Below the pieces are notes generated by a model, which made no database searches, was not told the DNA's origin, and saw only the letters and a list, made by a program, of their open reading frames with translations. The position numbers and the translations under genes are program-made. From Acidovorax sp. (GTDB lineage: Bacteria; Pseudomonadota; Gammaproteobacteria; Burkholderiales; Burkholderiaceae_C): a DNA stretch of 64,000 nt. Numbering within the stretch: the stretch's first letter is position 1; each line of letters opens with the position of its first letter. Positions 42,032-51,695 of the stretch are shown in pieces. The stretch lies in NCBI GenBank assembly GCA_030692685.1, contig JAUXZO010000065.1, forward strand, positions 25,952-89,951. Reading direction: 5' to 3'.

Positions 42032-43483
42032 TCAGCTCCCCGCCATGCCGTCGCGCGCCGTAAACCGCACCGTAAAACGCGCGCCCGGCGGATGGTGGCC
42101 AGGGCGGGCGTCTTCGAGCGTGACCTCGGCACCGTGTTTTCCTGCGATTTCCAGCACGATGGGCAAGCCCAGGCCCGAGCCATCGGCCTCGCTGCCCAGC
42201 GCCCGGTAAAACGGCTGAAAGACCAGCTCGCGTTCGGCCTCGGGCACGCCGGGGCCCGAGTCTTCCACCTGCAGCAGCAGCACATGGCCAAAGGTGTCGG
42301 CCAGCACGCGGGCCGTGACCACACCGGGTTTGTCGGGGGTGGAGGGCGTGTAGTTGATGGCGTTGTCCACCAGGTTGCGCACCAGTTCCTTGAGCAAGGT
42401 GGGGTTGCCGTCCACCAGCACGCCGGGCGATCCCGGCTCGGCGCCGTCGTAGCCCAGATCGATCTGTTTCTCCAGCGCGCGAGGCACCGAGTCGCGCACC
42501 ACCTCGATCACCAGGCGCGCCAGGTCACACGGCTGGCGCGTGATGCCCACACCGCTGCCTTCGGCACGCGCCAGCGCGAGCAGCTGGTTGACGGTGTGTG
42601 TGGCGCGGATGCTGGAGCGGCCGATTTGCTGCAGCGAGCGCTTGAGCTCTTCGGTGCTGGTGCCTTCGCGCTGGGCCAGGTCGGCCTGCATGCGCAGCCC
42701 GGCCAGCGGTGTCTTGAGCTGGTGTGCGGCGTCGGCCAGAAACCGCTTTTGCGTGGCCAGCGAGTCGTTCAGGCGTGTGAGCAGGTCGTTGACGGAGGAC
42801 ACCAGCGGCGCCACTTCGAGCGGCACGGTGCGGTCGTCCAGCGGCGAGAGGTCGTCGGGGTTGCGGGCGCGGATGCGCTGCTCCAGCTGGTTGAGCGGCT
42901 GGATGCCGCGCGCCAGCGCCAGCCACACCAGCAGCACCGCCAGCGGCAGGATGACGAACTGCGGCAGCATCACGCCCTTGATGATTTCGGTGGCCAGCAC
43001 GCTGCGCTTTTCGCGGGTTTCGGCCACCTGCACCAGCGCTACGGGCGTGTCCTGCAGCGGCAGGCGCACCCAGATGTAGGCGACGCGGATCTCGATGCCG
43101 CGCATCTCGCCATCGCGCAGGCGCACCTCGCCGGACATGGGCACTTCGTCGGCGGGCGGCTCGGGCAGTTCGCGTTCGCCCGACAGGAACTCGCCGCCCG
43201 GGCCGACCACCTGGTAATAGACGATGTCGGAGTCGTCGGCGCGCAAAATTTCGCTGGCGGGCTGCGGCAGGTTGAACTGGACCTTGTTGTCCACCACGGT
43301 GACCAGCTGGGCCAGCGCATGGGCGTTGTATTCGAGCGCCCGGTCAAACGGTTTGTTGGCCAGCCCCTGCGCCACCAGCCAGGTCAGCGCCAGGCTCACG
43401 GGCCACAGCAGCAGCAGCGGCGTGAGCATCCAGTCGAGGATTTCGCCAAACAGGGAGCGCTGTTCTCGCTGGAAGATTTTCAA
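42032..43483 (-). CDS. TctE-like sensor histidine kinase
   Basis: 483 residues. Transmembrane helices lie near residues 19-39 and 173-193, framing a periplasmic sensor domain (VDNKVQFNLPQPASEILRAD, then YYQVVGPGGEFL). The HAMP-like region leads to the phospho-acceptor H254 in FLADAAHQLKTPL. The ATPase domain has NLVDNAINYTP (N box), VEDSGPGVPE (G1) and GSGLGLPIV (G2). The TctD/TctE group regulates tricarboxylate uptake. The partner response regulator at 43784 lies on the same strand but 300 bases upstream, separated by repeat copy 13 and a hairpin block. Confidence 0.92.
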   Translation of the reverse strand: MKIFQREQRSLFGEILDWMLTPLLLLWPVSLALTWLVAQGLANKPFDRALEYNAHALAQLVTVVDNKVQFNLPQPASEILRADDSDIVYYQVVGPGGEFLSGERELPEPPADEVPMSGEVRLRDGEMRGIEIRVAYIWVRLPLQDTPVALVQVAETREKRSVLATEIIKGVMLPQFVILPLAVLLVWLALARGIQPLNQLEQRIRARNPDDLSPLDDRTVPLEVAPLVSSVNDLLTRLNDSLATQKRFLADAAHQLKTPLAGLRMQADLAQREGTSTEELKRSLQQIGRSSIRATHTVNQLLALARAEGSGVGITRQPCDLARLVIEVVRDSVPRALEKQIDLGYDGAEPGSPGVLVDGNPTLLKELVRNLVDNAINYTPSTPDKPGVVTARVLADTFGHVLLLQVEDSGPGVPEAERELVFQPFYRALGSEADGSGLGLPIVLEIAGKHGAEVTLEDARPGHHPPGARFTVRFTARDGMAGS

Positions 43484-43507
43484 GGCGTTTGCCGTGGTGT
43501 TTTTGAA

Positions 43508-43558
43508 TGATATTGGCCTCTAGCGCTTATCCATCAAGCGCCAGTAGCTATCATTTTA
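43508..43558 (+). repeat. Oriented intergenic palindrome, copy 13
   Basis: TATTGGCCTCTAGCGCTTAT, then CCATCAAGCGCCAGTAGC and TATCATTTTAGG. It starts 25 bases upstream of the sensor kinase ATG, inside the gap of a two-component pair. Confidence 0.92.
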
Positions 43559-43690
43559 GGAATTCCACACATTGCCCCGCCCACAGCCCGCGAAACTGCT
43601 GCTGCCAAAGCCAGTGCACCCGTGGAACTGGCTTCGCCAGGCCACCGGGTGCGTCCCCCTCCCGAAGGAGAGGGGCTGAGGACCGCGGCT

Positions 43691-43714
43691 CCAAGCCTGC
43701 CTGCGCAGGCTTGG
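43691..43714. repeat. Hairpin in an inserted block between regulator and kinase genes
   Basis: CCAAGCCTGC-CTGC-GCAGGCTTGG is a perfect 10-bp stem with a 4-base loop. The wider block from about 43620 to 43783 also contains a CCCTCCCGAAGGAGAGGGG hairpin and a GAAGCGACTCAGGGGG end. The block resembles dispersed Comamonadaceae elements and occupies the gap that separates the response regulator from its kinase. Confidence 0.55.
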
Positions 43715-43783
43715 ACGGTGCCGAAGGGCTGCCGCCTCCGGTGGCTGCACCGAGGCGCGAAGCGACTCAGGGGGTGCTTCATA

Positions 43784-44458
<675 letters not shown>

Positions 44459-44511
44459 GGGGTGTCTCCTGGTGGTTGGCAACGATCTGGCGCCGTGCCT
44501 GTGCGGCGATT

Positions 44512-45465
44512 TTAGGCCGCGACTTCGTTGTCACGCAGGATGCCCCGCCCAGCGTCGATCAGCTCTGGCACCCGCTGCGCCAGTGCATCGATCACGATGC
44601 GCTGGCGCGTGGGCATGGACCGCGACTGCGGCCACAGCGCATGCAAGGGGTAGCCAAAGGGCACGGCCTCTTCAAACACCGGTTCCAGCGCACCGCTGGC
44701 CACGGCGGGTGCCGCCAGCCAGATGGGCAGGCGCACCAAGCCCATGCCTTCAGTGGCTGCCTGCGCCAGCACTTCAAGGCTGTTGGCGGTGAAGCGCGGA
44801 GTGACTTCCAGCTCGAAAGGGCGGCCTTGCGGCCCACTGAAGAGCCAGGGTTTGGCCCACCCGTCGCTGCCGTACACCACAAACGCGTGCTGGTCGCGTG
44901 TGGCAGCCAGATCGGCGGTATCGGCCGGGCGCGCATGGGTGGCAAGGTATGCCGTAGAGGCGTACACGCCCATCCACTGGTGGCCCAGTAGCCGCGCGGC
45001 AAACTGGGAGCTGTCGGGCAGCGGGCCGCTGCGGATGGCGAGGTCCAGCCCTTCGTCGATGAGGTGCGAAGGCCGGTCGCTGAAGTGCGCCTCGACCACC
45101 AGGCGTGGGTGCTCGCCCGCCAGCGCTAGCAGCAAGGGCCCTACGCAGCGCCTGCCCAGCAGCTCGGGGCAGGTCATGCGCAGTCGGCCCACCACCTCCT
45201 CGCGCCCGGCCTGCACTGCGGCCTCGGCCGCGTCCAGTTCGTCCAGCGCCCGGCGGCAGCGCTCGTAGTAGCGCTGGCCTTCGTCCGTCAGCGCCTGCGA
45301 GCGCGTGGTGCGGTGAAACAACCGTGCGCCCAGCCGCGATTCGAGCCGCGCCACGCCCTTGCCCACGGCAGACCGCGTGAGGTGCAGCCGCGTGGCAGCA
45401 CGGGCAAAGCTGCCGGACTCGACGGCGGCAACAAAGATATCGAGGCCCTGGAGGCGGTCGCTCAT
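44512..45465 (-). CDS. LysR-family transcriptional regulator
   Basis: 317 residues (MSDRLQGLDIFVAAVESGSF). The winged helix (SFARAATRLHLTRSAVGKGV, then RLFHRTTRSQALTDEG) occupies residues 1-60. The effector domain starts GRLRMTCPELLGRRCV and contains LPDSSQFAARLLGHQWMGVY. It is of the CrgA/DsdC-like class I-II size. The oxidoreductase gene at 45623 diverges 157 bases away and is a likely target. Confidence 0.92.
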   Translation of the reverse strand: MSDRLQGLDIFVAAVESGSFARAATRLHLTRSAVGKGVARLESRLGARLFHRTTRSQALTDEGQRYYERCRRALDELDAAEAAVQAGREEVVGRLRMTCPELLGRRCVGPLLLALAGEHPRLVVEAHFSDRPSHLIDEGLDLAIRSGPLPDSSQFAARLLGHQWMGVYASTAYLATHARPADTADLAATRDQHAFVVYGSDGWAKPWLFSGPQGRPFELEVTPRFTANSLEVLAQAATEGMGLVRLPIWLAAPAVASGALEPVFEEAVPFGYPLHALWPQSRSMPTRQRIVIDALAQRVPELIDAGRGILRDNEVAA

Positions 45466-45622
45466 GGAGGTTTCTTTCGGCTAGCCGGGCAGACAATTCG
45501 GGGCGTGCATCCGTCATTGACGACAAAAACGCGCCAATCAAACGAAAATTATCCACCACACAGGCGCACGTGTCACCAATAGCATTGGTTCTGTTCTATT
45601 TTCTTTCCGGAGTACACAGACC

Positions 45623-46645
45623 ATGACCTCTCTCCCCTTGACCTTGATGCGCTGGCAGCTGGCCGATTTTGGTGCGCAGCACCTTGCGTACGTTGAAGCC
45701 CCCATGCCCAGCCCCGCAGGCCGCGAGGTGCTGGTGCGGGTGGACGCGGTCTCGCTGAACTACCGCGACCAGCTGGTGATTGACAACCAGTACGGCATGG
45801 GCGCTGCGCCCCCCTTCACGCCCGGCTCTGACATGGCGGGCCAGGTGGTGGCGACCGGCCCCGGCGTGACCCGCTGGAAACGCGGCGAGGCTGTCATCAG
45901 CACCTTCACGGCCGGGTGGCTGGACGGCCAGGCCCCTGCAGACGCCATGCCGCTGGGTGTGCCCGGGCCGGGCATGCTGGCCACGCATGTGTTGCTGCAT
46001 GAAGACTGGCTGGTGGCGGCACCGACCACGCTGGACGCTGTAGCGGCCAGCACCTTGCCGTGCGCTGGGCTCACCGCCTGGATGGCGCTGGTCGAAAACG
46101 GTGGGCTGCGCGCGGGCCAGACGGTACTGGTGCATGGCACGGGCGGCGTGGCGCTGTTTGGCGTGCAGATTGCGCGTTTGCACGGCGCCCAGGTGTATGT
46201 AACCAGCGGCAGCCCTGAAAAAACACCGGCAGTGCTGGCGCTGGGCGCCGCCCAGGTGTTGCCGCGCTCAAGCCTGTGGCCCGCCGAGCTGCTCACGCTG
46301 ACAGGCGGCCGCGGAGTGGACCACGTGCTGGAGACGGCTGGCGGCGCAACGCTGGGCCAGTCGCTGCAAGCTCTGACCCAAGGCGGCCATGTTGCCTACA
46401 TCGGCGTGATGGAGGGCGCGGGCTTTTCCGGCTCGGGCTTTGACCTGATCACCAAACGGGCGCGCGTGCAGGGGGTGAGCGTGGGGCATCGGCGTGCACT
46501 GCAGGACCTGGTGCGGGCCGTGGACGCGGGCGGGTTGCAGCCCGTGGTTGCGGCGCGGTACCCGGCGGCCCAGTTGCACGAAGCGCTGGCGCACCTGGCC
46601 CGCGGGCCGCTGGGCAAGGTGGTGGTGACGTTCTCGGCGGAATAA
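45623..46645 (+). CDS. MDR-family NAD(P)-dependent alcohol dehydrogenase / quinone oxidoreductase
   Basis: 340 residues. The GroES-like N-terminal half has VSLNYRDQLVIDNQYG and PGSDMAGQVVATGPGV. The Rossmann half shows TVLVHGTGGVALFGVQIARL with the GxGGVxxxG variant of the MDR family. The Cys/His set of the zinc site in classical ADHs is largely missing, so a zinc-free quinone oxidoreductase or enoyl reductase-like enzyme is more likely. It is probably controlled by the divergent LysR gene. A hairpin follows the stop. Confidence 0.9.
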   Translation: MTSLPLTLMRWQLADFGAQHLAYVEAPMPSPAGREVLVRVDAVSLNYRDQLVIDNQYGMGAAPPFTPGSDMAGQVVATGPGVTRWKRGEAVISTFTAGWLDGQAPADAMPLGVPGPGMLATHVLLHEDWLVAAPTTLDAVAASTLPCAGLTAWMALVENGGLRAGQTVLVHGTGGVALFGVQIARLHGAQVYVTSGSPEKTPAVLALGAAQVLPRSSLWPAELLTLTGGRGVDHVLETAGGATLGQSLQALTQGGHVAYIGVMEGAGFSGSGFDLITKRARVQGVSVGHRRALQDLVRAVDAGGLQPVVAARYPAAQLHEALAHLARGPLGKVVVTFSAE

Positions 46646-46653
46646 GCCCGCCA

Positions 46654-46680
46654 CCCCCTTGGCGGCGCAGGCCAGGGGGG
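46654..46680. terminator. Hairpin between convergent genes
   Basis: CCCCCTTGGC pairs with GCCAGGGGGG with one mismatch. It follows the oxidoreductase stop by eight bases and precedes the convergent amidohydrolase stop, so it may serve both strands. No T-run is visible. Confidence 0.4.
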
Positions 46681-46704
46681 TCTGCCGTGGTCGGCTTTTT
46701 GGGG

Positions 46705-47697
46705 CTAGCGCGGGTCGGTTGCCAGCAGCTTGTGCACCAGCGCCTGCAGGTCCGCCTGCAGCCGCGCCATGCCCTCGGGGTGCTGCGCCAAGGACTTCTC
46801 GTCCATGTAGAGCCTGCGGTTGATCTCCAGCTGGATGCTGTGGCGGTGCTCTGCGGGGTTGCTGTAGCGGCGCACCAGCTCTACACCCTTGTAGGGGTGG
46901 TTGTGCTCCACGCTGTAGCCGCAGCCGCGCAGGTGTTCACACACCAGTGCCGACAGCGCGGGGCTGGCGGTGCTGCCGTCGCGGTCGCCCACCACAAAGT
47001 CCGCGTGCACCAGGCCCGGAAAGTCCGTGGCGTGGCTGGCGGCCACGGCGGGCATGGAGTGGCAGTTGATGTGGATGCTGTAGCCGTGGCGCGCGTGGGC
47101 CGCGTCAATGGCCTGCTGCACGGCCGCGTGGTACGGGCGCCAGCAGCGGTCGATGCGGGCGCGCACTTCGGCCACCGTGAGCTGGCGGGTGTAGATGGGC
47201 TCACCTTCGTCGGTGAACTTCCAGATCAGGCCCTTGCCCAGGCGCACCTTGCTGAGCACCTGGGGGTCGGTGGAGATGGGGTCAGTCCATTCGCCGTCGA
47301 GCAAGGTGGTGTCCAGCTCGGTGGTGTCGCGGTGGGCATCGAGGTAGATGCGCGGAAAGTGCGCCTCGACCCAGGCCACGCCGAGCGCGGGGGCAAAGGC
47401 GTAGATCTTTTCGACGTGCGTGTCTTCGGCGCGGCGCAGCGTGGGCAGGTCGCAGGCGGAGTCGAAATCGTCGGGGTAGCGGGTGCCGCTGTGCGGGGAG
47501 TCGAGCACCAGCGCAGTGGTGCCCGGCACGGTGGTCACCATGGAAGCGGCTGGAGTGCTGGACAGGCCGGGCGAACCGGTGACTCCGGGCTGGGCTTGCA
47601 TAAATCGGTGGTGGATCAGTTTCAAAGCTGCATGCATAGGCAGAGTGTGCGCAATGGAGGGCGGCTGGCCTAGCCGCCCAGACCGGGATGTGACCAT
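46705..47697 (-). CDS. N-formylglutamate amidohydrolase family protein
   Basis: 330 residues from the ATG at 47695-47697; an ATG at 47637 gives 310 residues and is also possible. The family motif VLDSPHSGTRYPDDF appears early, then RIYLDAHRDTTELD and SIHINCHSMP, in which His and Glu residues bind metal. The C-terminal EHNHPYKGVELVRRYSNP completes the HutG/FGase pattern. These enzymes release formate from N-formylglutamate in histidine degradation. No other hut genes are nearby, so the substrate may differ. Confidence 0.87.
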   Translation of the reverse strand: MVTSRSGRLGQPPSIAHTLPMHAALKLIHHRFMQAQPGVTGSPGLSSTPAASMVTTVPGTTALVLDSPHSGTRYPDDFDSACDLPTLRRAEDTHVEKIYAFAPALGVAWVEAHFPRIYLDAHRDTTELDTTLLDGEWTDPISTDPQVLSKVRLGKGLIWKFTDEGEPIYTRQLTVAEVRARIDRCWRPYHAAVQQAIDAAHARHGYSIHINCHSMPAVAASHATDFPGLVHADFVVGDRDGSTASPALSALVCEHLRGCGYSVEHNHPYKGVELVRRYSNPAEHRHSIQLEINRRLYMDEKSLAQHPEGMARLQADLQALVHKLLATDPR

Positions 47698-47789
47698 GGT
47701 TATCCCTGAAAAAGGACAACCACGGTGTCGCGAACGATATTCACGGCATCCCGGCTATGGCCGTTACGGGCGCTTGGCCCGGTATGCGA

Positions 47790-48755
47790 TCAGTCCAGCA
47801 CCACCTTGGCATAAGCGGCTACGCGCTTCATCTTGTCGATCTCGCTGGCGATTTGCGCCGTGAACTCCTTGGGCGTGGTGCCGGATGGGTACAGCCCCTG
47901 GCCCGCCAAGCGTTCGCGCACAGCGGGTTCCTTGAGCGCCTGGGCCACTGCCTGCTGGATGCGGTCTACCGCAGCAGCCGGTGTGGCGGCCGGGGCCACC
48001 AGGCCAAACCACGACGGCTCGTTGGCCTGCTTGTAGCCCAACTCGCCGTAGGTGGGCACATCGGGCAACACGTCAAGGCGCGCGGGCCAGGACACCGCCA
48101 GCGCCTTGAGCTTGCCGGACTTGACGTGCGGCAGCGATGAGGCGACCTGGTCGAAGTACACCGCCACCTGGCCAGCCAGCACGTCGTTGATGGCCGGGCC
48201 TGCACCACGGTAGGGGATGTGCACCATGGAGGTGCCGGTGCTGCTCTTGAACAGTTCGCCCCACATGTGGCCGATGGTGCCGTTGCCGGGGGTGGCGTAA
48301 GACACCTTGCCGGGGTTGGCCTTGAGGTACTTCACCAGGTCGGCAAAGTCCTTGACGGGCAGCGCGGCGGGGTTGATCACGATGACGCCTGGCGCCTTCA
48401 CGATCTCGGTCACGCCCACAAAGTCTTTGGTGGGGTTGTAGGGCAGCTTGGTGTACACGGCGGGGTTCACGCCGTGGGTGGACAAGGTGGCAACCCCAAT
48501 GGTGAGGCCGTCTGGCGCGGCGCGGGCCACTTCAGCCATGCCGATGGAGCCACCTGCGCCGCCCCGGTTTTCCAGCACCACGGGTTGCTTGAGGATGCGG
48601 GCCAGCGACTCTTGCAGGCTGCGGGCCGTGATGTCCGTAGCACCCCCGGGTGGGAAGGGAACAATGATGCGCAGGGGCTTGCCCTCTTGCGCCAAAGACA
48701 TTCCAGGAACGAAAGATACGGCGGCCAGGGCTGAAAGGACGTGACGGCGTTGCAT
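47790..48755 (-). CDS. Bug-family (TctC-like) periplasmic solute-binding protein
   Basis: 321 residues from the ATG at 48753-48755, with AGGAG eight bases before it; an in-frame ATG six bases earlier is less well spaced. The signal peptide is HVLSALAAVSFVPGMSLAQ. The mature part has the Bug signature PLRIIVPFPPGGATDITAR, then VLENRGGAGGSIGMAEVARA and YATPGNGTIGH. Bug proteins bind carboxylates for tripartite transporters or signalling. No transporter membrane genes are adjacent, which is common for orphan Bug proteins. The LysR gene diverges 110 bases away. Confidence 0.93.
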   Translation of the reverse strand: MQRRHVLSALAAVSFVPGMSLAQEGKPLRIIVPFPPGGATDITARSLQESLARILKQPVVLENRGGAGGSIGMAEVARAAPDGLTIGVATLSTHGVNPAVYTKLPYNPTKDFVGVTEIVKAPGVIVINPAALPVKDFADLVKYLKANPGKVSYATPGNGTIGHMWGELFKSSTGTSMVHIPYRGAGPAINDVLAGQVAVYFDQVASSLPHVKSGKLKALAVSWPARLDVLPDVPTYGELGYKQANEPSWFGLVAPAATPAAAVDRIQQAVAQALKEPAVRERLAGQGLYPSGTTPKEFTAQIASEIDKMKRVAAYAKVVLD

Positions 48756-48831
48756 GGGCATTTCTCCTATGAAGTGCATTGAGGTTAATGGAATCAACGC
48801 CCTCTACCAAGCAATGGATATGCCTGATAAC

Positions 48832-48846
48832 ATTCCGATATGGAAT
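48832..48846. promoter_or_regulatory. Palindromic LysR-type box (T-N11-A)
   Basis: ATTCC-GATAT-GGAAT fits T-N11-A and lies between the divergent Bug and LysR genes, 19 bases before the LysR start. A direct repeat TGATAAC flanks it on both sides (48825-48831 and 48851-48857). Confidence 0.55.
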
Positions 48847-48865
48847 GATTTGATAACTTACTAAT

Positions 48866-49840
48866 ATGTCCTCGCTGCGCCGCCTGTCCCCGCCTCTGCA
48901 CCTGCTGCGGGCGTTTTCCACCGTCACCCGGTTTGGCGGTATCTCGCGTGCGGCCGAGGCGCTGCACCTGACCCAGAGCGCGGTCAGCAAGCAAATCAAG
49001 GAACTGGAAATCTGGGTGGGCGTGCCGCTGTTCGAACGCAGCCGCAAGCGCCTGGCGCTGACCCCCGCCGGCGAGCGCTACGAAAAAGCCGTGCGCGGCG
49101 TGCTGGCGCAGCTGGAGGCCGCCACGCTGGAGCTGATCACCAGCGATGACGGCGGCGGTGCGCTGCACCTGTCCAGCCTGCCCACGTTTGCCGCCAAGTG
49201 GCTCATCCCAAGGCTGCCGCAGTTTCAGCAGCAGCACCCGCAAATCACGCTGCACTTTGTGCCGTATGTGCACAGCTACGACTTCACCCGGCCCGAGCTG
49301 GACTGCGCCATTTTGTTCGGCGACGGCCACTGGCCCGGCGCGCATGCCCACCACATCACGGGCAACGATGTGGCGCTGATCGCACCGCGCACCAAGGTGG
49401 CCGACTGGGCCATCCACTCCCCGCGCGACGTCGCCAAACAAACCCTGCTGCGCCATGTGACGGTGCCCGAGGCCTGGCTGCGCTGGAGCGAAACCCATGC
49501 GGTCGAGGGTGCCATCGACCCCTTGGCGGGCCCGCAGTTTGACCAGTTCCAGACCATGATCCGCGCTGTGCAGGCGGGCATGGGCCTGGCGCTGGTGCCG
49601 CGCTGTCTGGTGCAGGACGAAATCACGGCCGGGCTGGTGCGCGAGCCTTTGGCCGACAGCCCAGGCACCTCGCTGCGCGGTGGTTACCAAAGCGACGTCG
49701 GCTACTGGTTCTGCTACCCCGAGGGCCGCACGCAACTGCATGCGCTGCAGTGCTTTCGGCAATGGCTGCTGGCCTGCGCTGCTCCCATGGGCGCTATCGA
49801 CGCAGCAACGCTGCCTCAACCACCGGCCGCACCCGCGTAG
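48866..49840 (+). CDS. LysR-family regulator (GcvA-like)
   Basis: 324 residues. The N-terminus LSPPLHLLRAFSTVTRFGGI, then ISRAAEALHLTQSAVSKQIK, is typical of the GcvA subgroup with a Pro-Pro before the first helix. The effector domain has SSLPTFAAKWLIPRLPQFQQ, another GcvA-group hallmark. It probably regulates the divergent Bug gene through the T-N11-A box at 48832-48846. Its 3' end overlaps the convergent MarR gene by 25 bases. Confidence 0.93.
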   Translation: MSSLRRLSPPLHLLRAFSTVTRFGGISRAAEALHLTQSAVSKQIKELEIWVGVPLFERSRKRLALTPAGERYEKAVRGVLAQLEAATLELITSDDGGGALHLSSLPTFAAKWLIPRLPQFQQQHPQITLHFVPYVHSYDFTRPELDCAILFGDGHWPGAHAHHITGNDVALIAPRTKVADWAIHSPRDVAKQTLLRHVTVPEAWLRWSETHAVEGAIDPLAGPQFDQFQTMIRAVQAGMGLALVPRCLVQDEITAGLVREPLADSPGTSLRGGYQSDVGYWFCYPEGRTQLHALQCFRQWLLACAAPMGAIDAATLPQPPAAPA

Positions 49841-50313
49841 GCCTCCAGCCCAATGGCCACCACCGTGGCCACATCCTGCCCCACCTCTTCGCGAAACTCG
49901 GCTTCGGCCTGCGCCACCGCGTCTTGAAACGCCTGCAACCAGGCCAGCCCCGTGGGCGTGAAACACACCCGCCGCGCGCGCGCATCCAGCGGGTCTGCGG
50001 TGCGCGTCACCAAACCCCAGGCCTCACACTGGTCCACGAGGTTGGCCATGGCCTGCTTGGTCATGCCCGCGCGCTGGGCCAGGTCGGTCAGCCGGTCGCC
50101 CTGCAGTGGCAGGTGGCGGGTTATGTGGATATGCGCCGCTGTGACTTGGTCACGCGCCGCCAGGTTGGACAGCGCCAGCGGCACCTCGACATTGCGCGCC
50201 ATGAGCTGCAACACGCGGGCGTCAAAGCGCCGCATCGCGTGGCCGAACAGGCGGCCCAGATGGGTCTGGCGCCAGCCGTCTTCGGCGGCGGATGGAACAG
50301 GGAAGTCAGGCAT
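49816..50313 (-). CDS. MarR-family transcriptional regulator
   Basis: 165 residues from the ATG at 50311-50313. The winged HTH has DRLTDLAQRAGMTKQAMANL, then VDQCEAWGLVTRTADPLDAR with the D-x-R-x wing, flanked by dimer helices. MarR proteins repress their own and nearby genes until a phenolic or similar ligand binds. An inverted repeat GTCAG-GCAAA-CTGAC at 50323-50337 sits just upstream of the start and is a good operator candidate. The last 25 bases overlap the convergent LysR gene. Confidence 0.9.
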   Translation of the reverse strand: MPDFPVPSAAEDGWRQTHLGRLFGHAMRRFDARVLQLMARNVEVPLALSNLAARDQVTAAHIHITRHLPLQGDRLTDLAQRAGMTKQAMANLVDQCEAWGLVTRTADPLDARARRVCFTPTGLAWLQAFQDAVAQAEAEFREEVGQDVATVVAIGLEAYAGAAGG

Positions 50314-50322
50314 ACAAATATT

Positions 50323-50337
50323 GTCAGGCAAACTGAC
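50323..50337. promoter_or_regulatory. Candidate MarR operator
   Basis: GTCAG-GCAAA-CTGAC is a perfect 5-bp inverted repeat with a 5-base centre, 10 bases before the MarR ATG. It overlaps the region that would hold the promoter. Confidence 0.45.
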
Positions 50338-50376
50338 TAAATTTCACTTGAAAGCGCTACAACAGCTCGCATAAAC

Positions 50377-50396
50377 TACTGTTCAAGCATCCAGCC
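50377..50396 (+). promoter_or_regulatory. SOS/LexA box of recA
   Basis: TACTGTTCAAGCATCCAGCC contains CTG-N10-CAG, the LexA half-sites found before recA in beta- and gammaproteobacteria. It lies 60 bases upstream of the recA start. Confidence 0.7.
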
Positions 50397-50455
50397 TGTG
50401 ATTAACCGCAGAGCGATGCAAACATCCAACCTGTTGTTTTTCAAGGAGTTTTCTC

Positions 50456-51589
50456 ATGGACGTCGCAGTCAAAGGTACCAACCCCGCATTGCCAGTGAAC
50501 GCCGACAAGGCCAAGGCCCTGGCCGCGGCGCTTGCCCAGATCGAGAAGCAATTTGGCAAGGGCACGATCATGCGCCTGGGTGAAGGCGAGGTGATCGAGG
50601 ACATCCAGGTCGTCTCGACCGGATCGCTCGGCCTGGACATTGCGCTCGGCGTAGGTGGCCTGCCCCGTGGCCGTGTGGTCGAAATCTACGGCCCGGAATC
50701 GTCGGGCAAGACCACGCTTACGCTGCAAGTGATTGCCGAAATGCAAAAACAAGGCGGCACCTGCGCCTTTGTCGACGCCGAACATGCGCTGGACGTGCAG
50801 TACGCCCAGAAGCTGGGTGTGCAACTGTCCGACCTGCTGATTAGCCAGCCCGACACCGGCGAACAAGCACTCGAAATTGTGGACAGCCTGGTGCGCTCGG
50901 GCGCCGTGGATTTGATCGTCATCGACTCGGTAGCGGCCCTCACGCCCAAGGCCGAAATCGAAGGCGAAATGGGCGACAGCCTGCCCGGCCTGCAGGCCCG
51001 CCTGATGAGCCAGGCACTGCGCAAGCTGACCTCCAGCATCAAGAAGACCAACTGCATGGTCATCTTCATCAACCAGATCCGCATGAAGATTGGTGTGATG
51101 TTCGGCAGCCCTGAAACGACGACCGGCGGCAATGCGCTGAAGTTCTACGCCTCCGTGCGCCTGGACATTCGCCGCACCGGCACCATCAAGAAGGGCGACG
51201 ACGCCATCGGCAACGAAACCAAGGTGAAGGTGGTCAAGAACAAGGTGAGCCCGCCGTTCAAGACCGCCGAATTTGACATCCTGTTTGGTGAAGGTATCAG
51301 CCGCGAAGGCGAAATCATCGACATGGGGGTGAACGCCAAGATCGTTGAAAAAGCAGGCGCCTGGTATGCCTACAACGGCGAAAAAATCGGCCAGGGCCGG
51401 GACAACGCCCGCGAGTTTCTGCGCGAGAACGCCGACCTGGCCCACGAGATTGAAAACAAGGTGCGCGAAAGCCTGGGTATTGCCCTGCTGCCGCCCCTGG
51501 CAGGCGCAGCCCCCGCCGCCAAGCCTGCCAAGGCAGACAAGGCTGATAAGGGCGAGAAGGCAGACAAAGCCGACAAGGAAGACAAATAA
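50456..51589 (+). CDS. recA: Recombinase RecA
   Basis: 377 residues. Walker A is G79-PESSGKT86, followed by [20 protein letters not shown] (Walker B and L1) and [20 protein letters not shown] (L2). RecA forms filaments on single-stranded DNA, pairs homologous strands and triggers LexA cleavage. The C-terminus carries an acidic/basic tail of alternating Lys and Asp ([18 protein letters not shown]) longer than in E. coli. A LexA box precedes it and recX follows 106 bases later. Confidence 0.98.
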   Translation: MDVAVKGTNPALPVNADKAKALAAALAQIEKQFGKGTIMRLGEGEVIEDIQVVSTGSLGLDIALGVGGLPRGRVVEIYGPESSGKTTLTLQVIAEMQKQGGTCAFVDAEHALDVQYAQKLGVQLSDLLISQPDTGEQALEIVDSLVRSGAVDLIVIDSVAALTPKAEIEGEMGDSLPGLQARLMSQALRKLTSSIKKTNCMVIFINQIRMKIGVMFGSPETTTGGNALKFYASVRLDIRRTGTIKKGDDAIGNETKVKVVKNKVSPPFKTAEFDILFGEGISREGEIIDMGVNAKIVEKAGAWYAYNGEKIGQGRDNAREFLRENADLAHEIENKVRESLGIALLPPLAGAAPAAKPAKADKADKGEKADKADKEDK

Positions 51590-51623
51590 GCGGCAGGCAA
51601 GAGGCCTCATCCATCATATGAAT

Positions 51624-51670
51624 GAAATTGGCCTCTAGCGCTTATTAAATAAGCGCTAGCAGCTATTTAT
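51624..51670 (+). repeat. Oriented intergenic palindrome, copy 14
   Basis: AAATTGGCCTCTAGCGCTTA, then TTAAATAAGCGCTAGCAGC and TATTTATTT. It lies between recA and recX, 34 bases after the recA stop. Confidence 0.92.
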
Positions 51671-51695
51671 TTCATAGTATTCAGTGGTCTGAACC

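Noticed and set aside
45122..45132. AGCGCTAGCAGC inside the LysR gene at 44512-45465
   Set aside because: It matches only the right arm of the repeat and lies in a conserved coding region with no left arm, so I take it as chance.
50350..50373. AAGCGCTACAACAGCT upstream of recA, like the right half of the repeat
   Set aside because: The left arm and the flanking AAATTGGCC are missing. It may be a decayed copy, but the evidence is too thin to count it.
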